NCBI GenBank assembly: GCA_016098155.1
Contig: JAAAJB010000488.1
Span: forward strand, 1,355-27,312
Length of the DNA stretch: 25,958 nucleotides
Direction of reading: 5' to 3'
Source of the DNA: Actinomortierella ambigua
Taxonomy: Eukaryota > Mortierellomycota > Mortierellomycetes > Mortierellales > Mortierellaceae
Positions 1 to 10,705 of the stretch are shown here, in pieces. Below the pieces are notes generated by a model, which was not told the DNA's origin, ran no database searches, and worked only from the letters and a program-made list of their open reading frames with translations. Positions within the stretch are counted from its first letter, which is position 1. Every line of letters starts with the position of its first letter. A program made the position numbers and the translations under genes.

Positions 1-58
1 GAGGTGAGGGGGGGGGATTTTAAAGGGTTAGGTTTTTTTTTTTTTTTTTTTTTTTTTG
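1..58. other. homopolymer-rich window edge
   Basis: The first 58 bases hold a G run followed by 25 consecutive T (33-57). The same kind of T run borders the N gap (15300-15323) and ends the window (25942-25958). This looks like a contig or scaffold edge, where assembly stopped in a homopolymer, rather than a biological element. The next 245 bases up to the first gene are the CT-rich 5' region of the J-protein gene; no clear TATA box was seen there. Confidence 0.55.
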
Positions 59-303
59 GAAGACCCTTTTTCCTTTGCATGACGCTTGGCGGACATTCCT
101 TCTCCTTCCCACCTCACATTCCCCTCTTTTCACTCGCATCTTGGCAGAGGTTAGACCAGTCAGCTGTAGACACACCGTTAGAAACCTGCCTTTCAGTCAT
201 TTGATCAACACAAACCCTCGACGCACAATCGAATTCCACCCGGCTTTTTGTCCCTGTTGAAATCATCTCACATTCACACCTCGAGGGGCAGGCAACAAAG
301 CAA

Positions 304-2114
304 ATGGCACCCACCATCATTCAGTCAAGAAAGCCGCAATACCTGACGGCAGAATGCATCAGCTGCAACACTCCTGTCGAGTTTTTGCTGCCCAAGGAGA
401 CCGGGGAGATGACCTATATCGAGTGCTACCAGTGCAAGCAAGTCCTGAGCATCGATATCCAGATCCCTCGAGCCAAGAGCCCCACCCCGACAACCTCGTC
501 CTCGGCTGGTACTGCCTCGTCCACGGGAGCCAAGAGGGAATCGGTGAATGGCACGAGCAAACCCACTCGCCGGCCTGGTACAGGCAGTGGTAAGGAAGGA
601 AAAAGAAAGAGAGAATACGTTGTGGTAGTGACACATGTCTTGGCATGACATGACAGGTTAGCGGAGATCTCTCATACTATTTTTTGTTTTTTTTGCCCCT
701 ATCTCTCCGACTTTTTAGATGAGAACCCATTGGAGACCGAGCTGTATGATGTGCTGGGTGTCAAGCCTACAGCCACCGAATCCGAGATTAAGAAGGCCTA
801 CCGTGCCTTGGCCCTGCAGAACCACCCCGACAAGAACCCTTCGCCCGATGCACACGCCAAGGTACAGGAACAGTAGCACACAACAGGAAGAAAGGAGCAA
901 ACGGATAGCCAGGAACCCTGGATTTTGACGAGGGAGAGGGAGGGAGGGAGTGAAATGCCGACACCCATGTTCACATGATGGCAGGAGGAGCTGACAGGAG
1001 GAATGTTGTTCTCTACTGCACAGTACCGAGCATATTTATTGACTCTGTGTTCCTCTTTATGGATTCGACTGTTATTCTCTCTCTCTCTTTTCTTTTCCTT
1101 CTTCTTCATCGCTGGACAATAGTTTCAAAAAATCTCAGAGGCGTACCAGGTTCTCTCTGATCCCAAGCTTCGATCAGATTACAATACCTATGGCCACAAC
1201 AAGGATGTCTCTCCCGAGGGCGGCTTCGGTATGGGTGGTTTTTTCTTTGATTATAGATAGATGGAGGATGACTACAAAAAGGAAGAGTGGAACCATCTCG
1301 CTCTAACATTCCTTTGCCTTGTTTTATATCCTCAAAACTAGTCAACCCGGAGGCATTTTTCAAGTCGCAGTTTGGCGGTGATCGCTTTGTGGACATTATT
1401 GGCGAGATCTCGATTGGTCGTGACATGCGTGACGCACTGAACGATCCCGAGGACGAAGACACTGGCAGTTTGTCGCCCGAAGAAAAGGCCAGGCGCGAGG
1501 AGGTCAAGGACAAGGCACGCGAGGCCGCCCGTGCTGAACGAGTGGACAAGCTGGCCAAGACGCTGATTCACAAGCTGAGCCTTTTTGCAGACGGTCCGGC
1601 GAGCATCGAGACCGAGCGGGCATTCCGGGCCATGATCCAGGCCGAGGCCGAGGAGCTCAAGACGGAGAGCTATGGTGTGGAGCTGCTGCATGCGATTGGG
1701 TTCACGTACACACTCAAGGCGAAGCAGTATCTGGGCAAGAGCGAGATTTTTGGTTTGGGTAGCTGGTACCACGGAGCGCGCGAGAAGGGTCATATCTTTG
1801 CAGAGACGGTGTCGACGCTGCGGGCTGCGATGGATCTGCAACAGAGCTTTTCACAGCTGCAGGAGGCTGAAAAGGCGACGATGGACGAGGCGGCCAAGAA
1901 GGCGCTCGAGGAGGCAGCGGCGTCCAAGGGTCTGCGAGCGCTGTGGAAGGGATCCAAGCTCGAGGTGGAGGGCGTGCTGCGCGATGTCTGTGACAAGGCG
2001 CTGAGCGATCCAACGGCACCCAAGCCAACATTGGCAAAGCGGGCAGCCGCCTTGAAGATCATTGGCAGTGTCTACGAAAATATCAGACCCGACCCCACCC
2101 AAGTCTGGGCTTGA
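304..2114 (+). CDS. J-domain co-chaperone with DnaJ-X region and N-terminal Cys4 motif
   Basis: Predicted Hsp40 that would stimulate Hsp70 ATPase activity. Proposed exons are 304-589, 719-861, 1123-1228 and 1342-2114, giving 1308 nt and 435 aa; all introns are GT-AG. The ATG at 304 opens the only long frame. Residues 18-44 carry CxxC-x19-CxxC (C18, C21, C41, C44), a zinc-ribbon-like pair. A Ser/Thr/Gly-rich linker follows. The J domain begins near residue 103 with ELYDVLGV; its HPD triad is at 131-133 (QNHPDKNP), and it runs on into exon 3 ([14 protein letters not shown]). Exon 4 opens with [12 protein letters not shown] and continues as a charged helical region with the [10 protein letters not shown] segment, the pattern of the DnaJ-X domain of yeast Caj1/Djp1-type proteins. 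The Gly/Phe-rich stretch and the four CxxCxGxG repeats of class I DnaJ are absent. Family assignment is strong. The client and location (cytosol, or peroxisome import as for Djp1) cannot be read from sequence. Confidence 0.9.
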
Positions 2115-2154
2115 ATAGAAAAAAACTCACCTATACCACCACCAAATCACGTGC

Positions 2155-2160
2155 AATAAA
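2155..2160 (+). terminator. AATAAA polyadenylation signal of the J-protein gene
   Basis: A perfect AATAAA lies 41 nt after the TGA stop, followed by T-rich sequence (2171-2180 and 2199-2211) as expected around a fungal cleavage site. Confidence 0.6.
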
Positions 2161-2477
2161 GCGTCCGTTTCGTTTTTTTTTCCTGCACCCTCTAAACCTT
2201 TTTTTTTTTTTAATGCTTTCCGCTCCACATCACATCTCACCAAATGCGTCTAATCCACCGTGCACCCTAAAACAATCAATCTCGCCATCACTCTCCCTTC
2301 ACCAGAAAAAAAACCCCTTTGTAATTCCCTCAGCTTCTCTCTTTCTCGAAACACCCTCCTCTCCTTCCCTCCACCCCTCATTCACTCGCCGAACAAGTCC
2401 GAGCGAGTGAGTTTGCGGGCTGAGATACAAACAAAAGTACACGAGGACACACCCGTCTGTGTTCCAGGGCAGTCGCG
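2161..2477 (+). promoter_or_regulatory. short CT-rich intergenic region upstream of GCN2
   Basis: Only 363 bp separate the J-protein stop from the GCN2 start. The part after the poly(A) signal is pyrimidine-rich, with repeated CTCTC/CCTCC blocks at 2330-2390. It must hold both the 3' end of the first gene and the promoter of the next. I see no convincing TATA box. Confidence 0.4.
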
Positions 2478-5400
2478 ATGGCTGGCATGAGTCAGGATGA
2501 GCTGCATGAATTGCAGGAGAATGAGCTCGAGGCTCTCCGAGGTATGTTGTTGAAAGGAAAGAAAATAAAAGGTTTTATTTTTTCGCGACAACAAACACGA
2601 TGGGAGGAAGGTCTATCGACCCATGGCCAATGGTTGTCCGGATGGCTAATGACACTTCTTCTCTACCGCAATATCTGATATGTCTTGCTTTTGGTTTGTA
2701 TTTAGCCATCTACATGGAAGACTATCAACCCATCACAATCCCATCCGCCTGGAAGGTAATGCTAGCCTTTGTGTATCCTTTGTGTCTAGGGCTGGTGGCC
2801 ATTGTAACAGCGAGTGTGTTTACTTTGTGCACGAAAACTAATCCCTTTTTTTTATACTACATATTCCCTTACCTTTCTCGCGTGGGCTTTCCCTTCCTCG
2901 GTGCTTGTCAAACACCAGATGATTCCCACGACCCCAGAATTTCGACTACATTTATTACCCCAAGAGGAGTCTCTGAAACGATATGTGTCAGTGGACTTGC
3001 GTGTCAAGTAAGTCCTTTACACACTACGCGACTGGATAGAAAAGAAATGAAAAGAAAATAGAACCAAGTCATGGACACAAATACCAACATAACCCCACCC
3101 CTCCTCATCTCATCCAACAACAAAAAAAACACAGGTTCACAAAGACATATCCGCGGACAATACCGGATTTAAAGGTGGAGAATCCACGCGGACTTTCAGG
3201 AGCACAGGTGCAAGAGCTGTCCAAGCTGGTACCGGCCAAGGCACGCGAGTTGATCGGGCAGGAGATGATGTACGAGATTGCATACTTTATCCAAGAGTAC
3301 ATTACTCAGAACAACTCGACGCTTTTTGTCAAGCACAAGAGTTTCCACGAGCAGATGCTGCAGCGGGTGGAACAAACGACCAAGGATGAACAGGAAAGGG
3401 CGATCGAGGAGAGGACGCGTCAGCAGGAGCTCGAGATGGAGGCGGCAATGCACGAGAGCAGGACCCTCGACCAAAAGATCCGCGAGGAAATCATGCGCAA
3501 GGAGGAGATTGTCAAGGAAGAACGGCGCAAGCTAAAGGAACTCAAGTTTAAGCACCAGGACTTTGTTGACGGTGGCTACGATGGCCGTCGCGGTGGTGGC
3601 CCTGGTGGCTATGGTCTGGATTCCGTCACCGTCAACTTTGAGACCCCCATCATGCTGAGTCCTGAAGACTCGCAGGTAAGAGATGGTGCTTTTTTCTTTT
3701 TTTTTCTCTTTCTTTCTCTTCTTATTCTACGACTCATCCTCATACTTGCCACCTTTTTTTTTTAATATCGCATTCTTAGGCACCGGCATTTAAATCAGTG
3801 ACAAGAGGATCTTGTCTGTGCAGGGATTTGTTGAGCGCGACCTACACGGCAACACCATGCAACTATACGGCGCGGCCACTCTCATCCTCGGATGTGCCCT
3901 TCTTGCTGATGAGGACGTTTGAGATTGACGCTCACCACTACAGCACGCACCTGGGCAAGAAGAAGCTGCAGGATGTGGAGAAGGAGCTGTCACGACTAAA
4001 GTTGCTTCGACACCACAACCTGGTCCCCATCCTCGAATCACGACTGGAGAGAATGCAGCAGCAAGGCTGGAACCTTCATGTCCTGACCGAAGGCAACTTT
4101 TCGGCGATGCAGTCGCTCGAGTCGTTCCTCAAGATTGCTGGGACCGTGAAAATTGGACTGACAAGGCGGTATTTGAAGGAACTTCTCATGACGGTCGCCT
4201 ATCTGCACCAGAACAATTTTATCCACAAAGGTAAATGGATTGAGTTTTGCAGCTTTGAGCGGAGGAAGGAGAAGCAAGACGAGGAACGCTACGCTGCAGC
4301 CCGACGCTAACAAAAAAAAAACTTGTTTCATAGATATTCGCCTCAACAACATCTTGGTGGACACGAATGGACACGTCAAGCTGGACGGTCCAAGCTATCT
4401 TCGACGCCTGCTGGACATGCACAAAGCCTTCCCCTTCAGCAGCACCTTGGCAGAAGAGCCTCCACGATCCTGGCCTGCCCCCGACCCTCAGGAGGCGAGC
4501 ATCACCTACACGCGGAAGCACGACATTTGGAACCTGGGCCGGGTCTTTGTCGAGATGCTCTGGGGGACCAGCATCACGCGCAATTTCCCATCCTCGGAGG
4601 AGTTTCTAGAGACCATCGGCCCACGGATGCCCAAGTTGATGAGAGACATCATCTCACGGATGCTCGAGAAGGATGCACGGAAACGACCCAATGCCGCCGA
4701 TTTGCTCAACGACCCGTTCTTGGCGGATGAGACACTGGAGAATGTCGGCGAGGATGCTTGCATGGCGAGTTATGACATGTTCCTCGAGGCGGATTCAGGC
4801 TCGCTCCGTGGGATGAATGCAGCAGCAGCAGGTGGTGGTGGTGGTGGAGGAGGAACTGCTACTCCCCCCGGTAAAAATGGCGGTAGTGTCCTTGTACCGC
4901 CTGCCAGTGTTGGGCGGGACGCATCAAGGTTGGCGGATCTGTATGTGGACGATTCGATCAAACAGCTGACGTTTGCGTTGCCACCCGCCTCGTCCAACAA
5001 CACCAATGCCAACAATGCCCATGCCCATGCCAATACGACGTACTCGCGGTACAAGAGCGACTTTGAGGAGATTGAGTTTCTGGGCCGCGGTGGATTTGGC
5101 GAGGTGGTCAAGGCGCGCAACAAGCTCGATGGACGATTCTATGCGGTGAAGAAGATCAAGCTGAACCCTCGAGACAATGCCACCAACCGCAAGATCCTGC
5201 GCGAGGTCACGACGCTGTCGAGGCTGCACCATCAATTTGTGGTCCGATACTTTACGACCTGGTTCGAGGATTCGCATGGCGCGTCGTGGAATGAACACGA
5301 CTCTGAATTTTCAGGATCAGAAGACGACGACGAGGATGAGGATGAGGATGAAGATGATGATGATGATGATGAAGATGATGACGGCGAGGATGGCAGCGAG

Positions 5401-7618
5401 GCATCCGAGGATGGGGAGGACACGGGCCGAGGAAGCACGGCAACGGAGGCGACGACGACCAACAGTGCCCAAGTGTCGACGACGACCTACGACGACTCGA
5501 GCCGGATGCTCAAGAACATCAAGTATGACTTTTTGGCCGAAGGCTCCAACAACCGGAACCACAGCTTCCCCATCATTCAATTTGCGCGGTCGAACGACCT
5601 TGGTCTGGGCGAGAGCTCATTTGGCATGAACGGCCTTGCGCTCGATAGCTCTGGTGGCGATGATTCGTCGTCCGGGGATGAGTCGGACACGGAGAGCTAT
5701 TCGGACGATGACGATGACGATGATGACGACGAGGATGATGAGGACGAGGATGAAACGGATGGTGATGAAGACGATGACCATGATGGCGTCGCTGCTTCAA
5801 CGTCGAGCATCGTGCGGTTCCAAAAGGACAGTGCCAGTACCCCACGTCGCAAGGGGCAGCAGCCCAACGTTATTGTACGAGGAGGAACAGTAGCAGCGAC
5901 GACAGCAACAACAACAGCAGCAGCAGCAGCGGCGGCGGCGGCAGCCAAGAAGATCATGAAGAAGAAAAGGGCCAAAAAGGCAGCAGCCAAGCCAACGCGA
6001 ACGCTGTACATCCAAATGGAATACTGTGAGCGACAGACACTCAAGGACCTGATCGACATTGGGGTGGACGAAGAAGAAGGGTGGCGGCTGTTCCGTCAGA
6101 TCCTCGAGGGTCTGGTGCACATCCATTCGCAGGGCATGATCCATCGCGACCTGAAGCCCGTCAACATCTTTTTGGACGCGAACGGCGATGTCAAGATTGG
6201 CGATTTCGGCCTGGCGACCAGCAGCAGTACGCAATCTTCGTTGACGGAGCAGCTCCAGTCGCAGCATGCGGCGGCTGTGACGGAGACGCTCATCATGAGC
6301 CGGAGCACGAGCTACGACACGCGTGCGGCCGCGTACGATGATAGCCAGTCGCTGACGACGGGAGTGGGTACGGTCTTTTACGTGAGTCCCGAGGTGTTGC
6401 ACGGCGGGGCGAACGGGATGCGGTACAACCAAAAGGTGGACATGTACTCGTTGGGGATCATCTTTTTTGAGATGTGTTACCCATTGGCGACGGGGATGGA
6501 GCGAGCGATCACGTTGCGGAACCTGCAACAGCCCGAGATTCATTTCCCGGATGGGTTTCCGATGGACAAGATGGCAGCGCAGGCACAGATCATTCGCAAG
6601 CTACTGAACCATAATGTGAAAGAGCGGCCGACGAGTCTAGAGTTGCTCCAGAGTGACCTGCTCCCACCCAAGATGGAGGACGAGTACATCCAAGAGTGTG
6701 TGCGGACGATTGCGAACCCCAACACGCCGTATTACCACCGACTGATGTCTGCGCTGTTTGCGCAGAGCGCGGACAAGCACAAGGACTATACGTACGATTT
6801 CAACTCGGGGAGCAATCAGTATGACCAGTTCAATGCCTTGTTCTATGGCCGCGTCCGGGACGAGATGGTCAAGATCTTTCGATGCCATGCCGCGGTAGAG
6901 TTGGGGACGCCGTTGTTGACGCCAAAGAGCGACTTGCATGACAGTGACAAGCGATCGGTGTCGTTGATGGACTCGACGGGCAGTCTGGTGCAGTTGCCGT
7001 ATGATCTCACGATGCCGTTTGCGCGGTATGTGGCGCGGAACAATATCACGCAGTTGCGTCGATATTGTTTCGGACGCGTGTATCGAGAGAATATGGTGGG
7101 CGGGCAACCGATGGTGGTACACGAGGTGGATTTCGATATTGTGCATAATACACCGACGCCGACGATGGTGCCGGATGCCGAGCTGCTCAAGGTCGTGGAC
7201 GAGTTGTTGGAATCGTTTCCTGGGTTTCGAGCCGTGAACGGGGTCGTATTTTTGATCAACCATACGGCGATTGTCGAGGCCATCTTTGACTATTGTCGGA
7301 TTCCGTTGGAGATTCGGAATGGTGTGTATACGATCCTGGGCCAGCTGGGACGGAACCAGTTCCAACACATGTCGCAGGTCCGGAATCAGCTCATGACCCT
7401 GTATCATTTGCCGCGCAGTGTCCTGGACGAGCTCGAGCTCTTTGATAAGAAGGGCGAGCTCGAGACCGTCGCCAAGGGCCTGGAGGAGCTCGTCACGTCC
7501 GAACCGATGGCGTCGAGACTCAAGGAAGGGTTGGATGAGCTCCGACTGCTTCTTACGTATTGCAAGCATCTGGGTGTCCGGCACAAGATTGTTTTCCATC
7601 CGTTGTTGATGTAAGTCG

Positions 7619-7649
<31 letters not shown>

Positions 7650-9319
7650 TGTGTGTGTGTGTGTGTGTATGTGCATGTATACACTATGTATGGCTACAAA
7701 CATGGCTACATGTCATATAACCTAATATATCCTCACGTTACATAAATAGGTACAATAACAACTACTACAAGGGCGGATTCATGTTCCAAGCGGTCAACGA
7801 TGGCAAGCGCAAGGACATTCTGGCAGGCGGCGGGCGGTACGACTCGTTGATCCAACAGTTCCGACACCCGGTCATTGGAGGGCCGCACCGTAAAGTGTAC
7901 GCGGTCGGGGTGAACATTGCGATGCAAAAGATCATCCTGGGCGTGTCACAGTTCCAAACGGAGCACTTTCGCATGTTTCTGACCAACAGCAAGAAATCGT
8001 CCCGCCACCACCATCACCAGTCGATCGGCAGTGGTCTCGGCCTTGGCGTCGGCATGGGCGTCATGGGGATGATGGGCGTCGGAGATGTATCGTTGCTGTC
8101 ATCCTCCTCCTCATCGGGCGGTATTGGCGTTGGCGTGGTTGGCGTGGGAGGCAGTGGCAACGACGACGAAAAGTCGTTTGGACTGTGGGCACCCAAACGA
8201 TGCGATGTGTTTATTGCCAGCTTCGGTAAAGTCCAGGTCCAGGAACGGTTGGAGCTGGCGCGCGAGCTCTGGGCGCACGGGATCCGGGCCGATTACATGT
8301 TGGAGGACTCGACGGATCTGACGCCGGAACTGTTGGCGACGACGTGCAAGCATCAGGGCGTCAACTGGATCGTGATTCTCAAGAACAGGAACGCAAATAT
8401 GATGGACAGTAGTAGTGGTGGAGGAGGTGGAGGTGGCGGCAGCAGTGGTGGAGGTGGAGGCGGTGGAGGTGGAGGTGGTGGCGGTGGTGGTGGTAGTAGT
8501 AGCGGCGGCGGTGGAGGAGGAGGTGGTGGTGGTGGTGGTGGTGGTGGAGGTAGTAGTGGAGGTGGTAGTGGCGGTGGCCACTCCCAGCGAAGCATGATGA
8601 TGGGCCGTGACCAAGGCACGGTCAAGGTCAAGAATGTGTTGCGCAAGACCGAAGACGAGGTGGCGCGCTCGGAGCTGGCGTTGATGCTGCTGGCCGAGAT
8701 TGCCGAACAGGTTCGACTCGATCATATGTTGGCGGCTCAGTCGGGTGCCAGTGGTGGCTACTATGGGTCGTCCGGCGGAGGCATGGGTAGTAGCTCACAC
8801 AAGGCGCGCAAGTTGGCGGATTTGAATGCAGAGATTGCAGCGAGTTCGTCGGGGGCTCGTCACGACCGACACCCGCATCACCACCACCACCATCACCACC
8901 ACCATGACCACCACCACTCTGGCAGCGATCTACCGGCGGTGTTTACGGCGGATTTCAATGTCAATGTGGTGAGCTCGAGCAAGCAGCGGCTGAAGCACAT
9001 GAAGCAGACGATGTTGATCGACAAGGCGGTGAACAACCTGAGCGGGGTGATGAAGAACCTGGTTGGGTCGCGAGTGCCGGTGCTGGCGGTGGATCTGTCC
9101 AAGGATGCGCTGCGACGGGTGGCCAACTGCAATGTGGCGGAGGATGAGTCGTTCCGCAAGAATGTGCTGGACCATGTTTCACCGTCGCAGCGCGAGTACT
9201 GTGGGCAGATCCGGGAGGCGATGCTCAAGGTGCGTGCGGAGGATGGTGGCCACAATCGACATGTGTGGCTGTACTCGCACCGCGACGATTTTTCGATCCT
9301 GTACCATTTTTGGTCATAA
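2478..9319 (+). CDS. GCN2: eIF2-alpha kinase Gcn2 (RWD, pseudokinase, kinase, HisRS-like)
   Basis: Sensor of uncharged tRNA and stalled ribosomes; it phosphorylates eIF2-alpha to start the general amino-acid control response. Proposed exons are 2478-2541, 2706-2755, 2919-3007, 3135-3675, 3780-4230, 4334-7610 and 7750-9319, totalling 6042 nt and 2013 aa with no stop. RWD domain: about residues 14-125, the Gcn1-binding module. A charged helix follows (142-205). Pseudokinase: about 250-530, with HKD for HRD and LDG for DFG, as expected for the inactive domain. Active kinase: about 640-1174, with GRGGFGEVV at 649, Lys671 in YAVKKIKL, HRD with Asp1004, DFG at 1022-1024, and activation-loop Thr residues in LTTGVGTVFYVSPEVL. 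HisRS-like domain: from about 1197, followed by a C-terminal region. The kinase insert holds two Asp/Glu tracts (about 730-758 and 855-881) and a poly-Ala run (about 925-936). Poly-Gly (about 1711-1768) and poly-His (about 1866-1881) interrupt the C-terminal third. Yeast Gcn2 is 1659 aa, so the excess is mostly these insertions. The short 5' exons are the least certain part. Confidence 0.95.
5326..5946 (+). repeat. acidic and poly-Ala coding microsatellites in the Gcn2 kinase insert
   Basis: GAT/GAG/GAC-type trinucleotide tracts (5326-5412 and 5701-5790) and a GCA/GCG tract (5914-5946) encode Asp/Glu and Ala runs. They lie inside the roughly 245-residue insert between the beta-4 segment (VRYFTTWFED) and the hinge strand (LYIQMEYCE). 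Gcn2 family kinases carry an insert here; this one is enlarged by in-frame repeat growth. Confidence 0.8.
7611..7749 (+). repeat. GCN2 intron 6 with compound (GA)n(GT)n microsatellite
   Basis: The intron opens with GTAAGT and ends AATAG. Positions 7621-7669 are an uninterrupted GA run passing into a GT run. Removing the intron rejoins HPLLM to YNNNYYKGG within the HisRS-like domain, so the microsatellite is not translated. Confidence 0.75.
8410..8577 (+). repeat. GGN repeat encoding a poly-Gly tract in Gcn2
   Basis: About 56 codons are almost all GGT, GGA or GGC with scattered AGT/AGC. They encode Gly/Ser between the segment ending IVILKNRN and the one starting GTVKVKNVL. The run interrupts the C-terminal part of the HisRS-like region. 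Copy number is probably variable and prone to assembly error. Confidence 0.8.
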
Positions 9320-9455
9320 GGGGGGGGAGGAGAGTGGGTGAGAAGGGTGATGCATGCAACATGCCCGCGCCACTGGGGACCCACCCCCTCGAAGCCAGGA
9401 GACAGGCAGAAAGAAATAAAAGAGAAATGCTTTTGTCCTGGGAGAAAGAGAGAAT

Positions 9456-9505
<50 letters not shown>

Positions 9506-10701
9506 TCTTGTGGAGAGATAGATCGTTCTTTCAACAGTGGTCCATCACCCCACCTGGTGCAACCACACTATAGGGTACGTTCTTTGTCTTCTTTGTCTTC
9601 TTCTGCGTCTTTGTCTTTCCAGTTCTTTTAATACCTTTGTTTCCGGTGGAACGACAACAAGGAACACAATCTCTATTGGTGTGTGTGATTTTGTGCGTCT
9701 GGATAAGAAACAGGATGCTTGTGTCCATCAGCGGAGAGAGAGAGAGAGAGCGAGAGAGAGAGGGAGACAGACAGATAGAGCGACACACAGACAGACACAC
9801 AGCTAGACAGATCGATAGACAGACAAACAAAGAAGAAGAAGAAGAAGAAGAAGAACAAAGATGGAAGAGAGAAAGAGAAAGAATGTGGTGCGGAAAGAGT
9901 TTATTATTGTTCTCCGTTCGCGTGTGAACCTGACTTTGTGCTTTTATTTCTTCCCGACGGATTGATTGGGTATGAACAAACAACATGCAAAAACACGCCT
10001 TTTTTTTTTTTCTATCTGCTGCTGTGTTCAGTCAGATTCATCATCCTCCCACATTCTTTTCTCCATACATCTTCATTCGCCAACAATCCATCCATCCACC
10101 CATCCATCCCTTTTCTCTTTCTTCCTTCTTTCCTTCTTTCTTCGCTCTCTCGCTCTATCGCTGCATCTGTCTCTCTCTCTCTCCCACTCTCTCCAACCCC
10201 ACCTTATCCACCCCACTCCTGTCTGTATTCCCCCCCTGCTCACACAAACCCCTGCACAACCATATACACACCACCCATCCCCGTCTATCCGTCTCACCTC
10301 TCTCTTCAATAATTCATTGACTAAGAGTCGTGTCTGTGCTGTGTATGTGTGTGTCTGTGTGCGCGGAGAGAGAGAAACGAGAGCAGCATTCCCCTCCTCT
10401 TCCTCTCTCTGTCTAATACCATTGACAGAGCAAAAAAAGTATATCAATACCGCAAAGAGAGTGAGACTGAGAGTGAGAGAGTGAGTGTACGAGAGCCAAC
10501 CGGTCCTCCTCTTCTTCTTCCACACCAGCAAGGGCATCCACCCCATCCATCCCCCCACCAACCCTTTGCCTTTATCTTGACTTTTGCCCTATACCCCAAT
10601 ATCTGGCAACAGCAACCCCCCACTCACTCCTCCCATCGACCATCTCTGCCCGCCTTTTCTTTCTTCCATTCTCCTCCCTTGGCAGCGTTCATGCTGGCCC
10701 A
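9320..10701. other. microsatellite-rich intergenic region between GCN2 and the DHHC gene
   Basis: No gene is supported in these 1.4 kb. An AATAAA at 9415-9420 is a plausible GCN2 poly(A) signal, 96 nt after the stop. A GA tract (about 9460-9493) runs into ACAG repeats, and a second GA tract (9734-9764) runs into GACA/GATA-type repeats (to about 9830) and GAA repeats (9831-9853). From about 10080 onward the strand becomes strongly pyrimidine-rich (CCAT, CTTT and CTCT repeats), which fits the promoter and leader of the next gene. Long open frames here on both strands are compositional. Confidence 0.6.
9415..9420 (+). terminator. AATAAA polyadenylation signal of GCN2
   Basis: Perfect AATAAA 96 nt downstream of the TAA stop at 9317-9319, just before the GA microsatellite. 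Confidence 0.5.
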
Positions 10702-10705
10702 ATGA
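10691..10705 (+). promoter_or_regulatory. four-codon uORF overlapping the DHHC gene start
   Basis: ATG CTG GCC CAA TGA begins 11 nt before the proposed start codon. Its TGA overlaps that start as ATGA at 10702-10705. If the transcript begins upstream, this uORF could lower translation or feed reinitiation. Whether it lies in the mRNA depends on the transcription start, which is unknown. Confidence 0.4.

Noticed and set aside
16..57. GGGTTAGG-like sequence at the left edge suggesting a telomere
   Set aside because: Only one TTAGG-like unit is present, followed by a T run; there is no tandem array, and housekeeping genes follow at once.
3780..3826. Alternative acceptor (ending at 3825) for GCN2 exon 5, giving GFVERDLHG...
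   Set aside because: That frame reaches a stop at about 3921 before the conserved pseudokinase segment; the acceptor at 3779 keeps the frame into DVPFLLMRTFEID and LGKKKLQDVEKEL.
5797..6543. Long reverse-strand frame opposite the GCN2 kinase domain
   Set aside because: It is antisense to a clearly conserved kinase and reflects the base composition of that gene; its repeats mirror the GAT/GCA tracts.
9320..10690. Long frames on both strands in the spacer (Ser/Leu-rich and Arg/Glu-rich)
   Set aside because: They read through GA/CT microsatellites, have no domain signature, and overlap each other in several frames.
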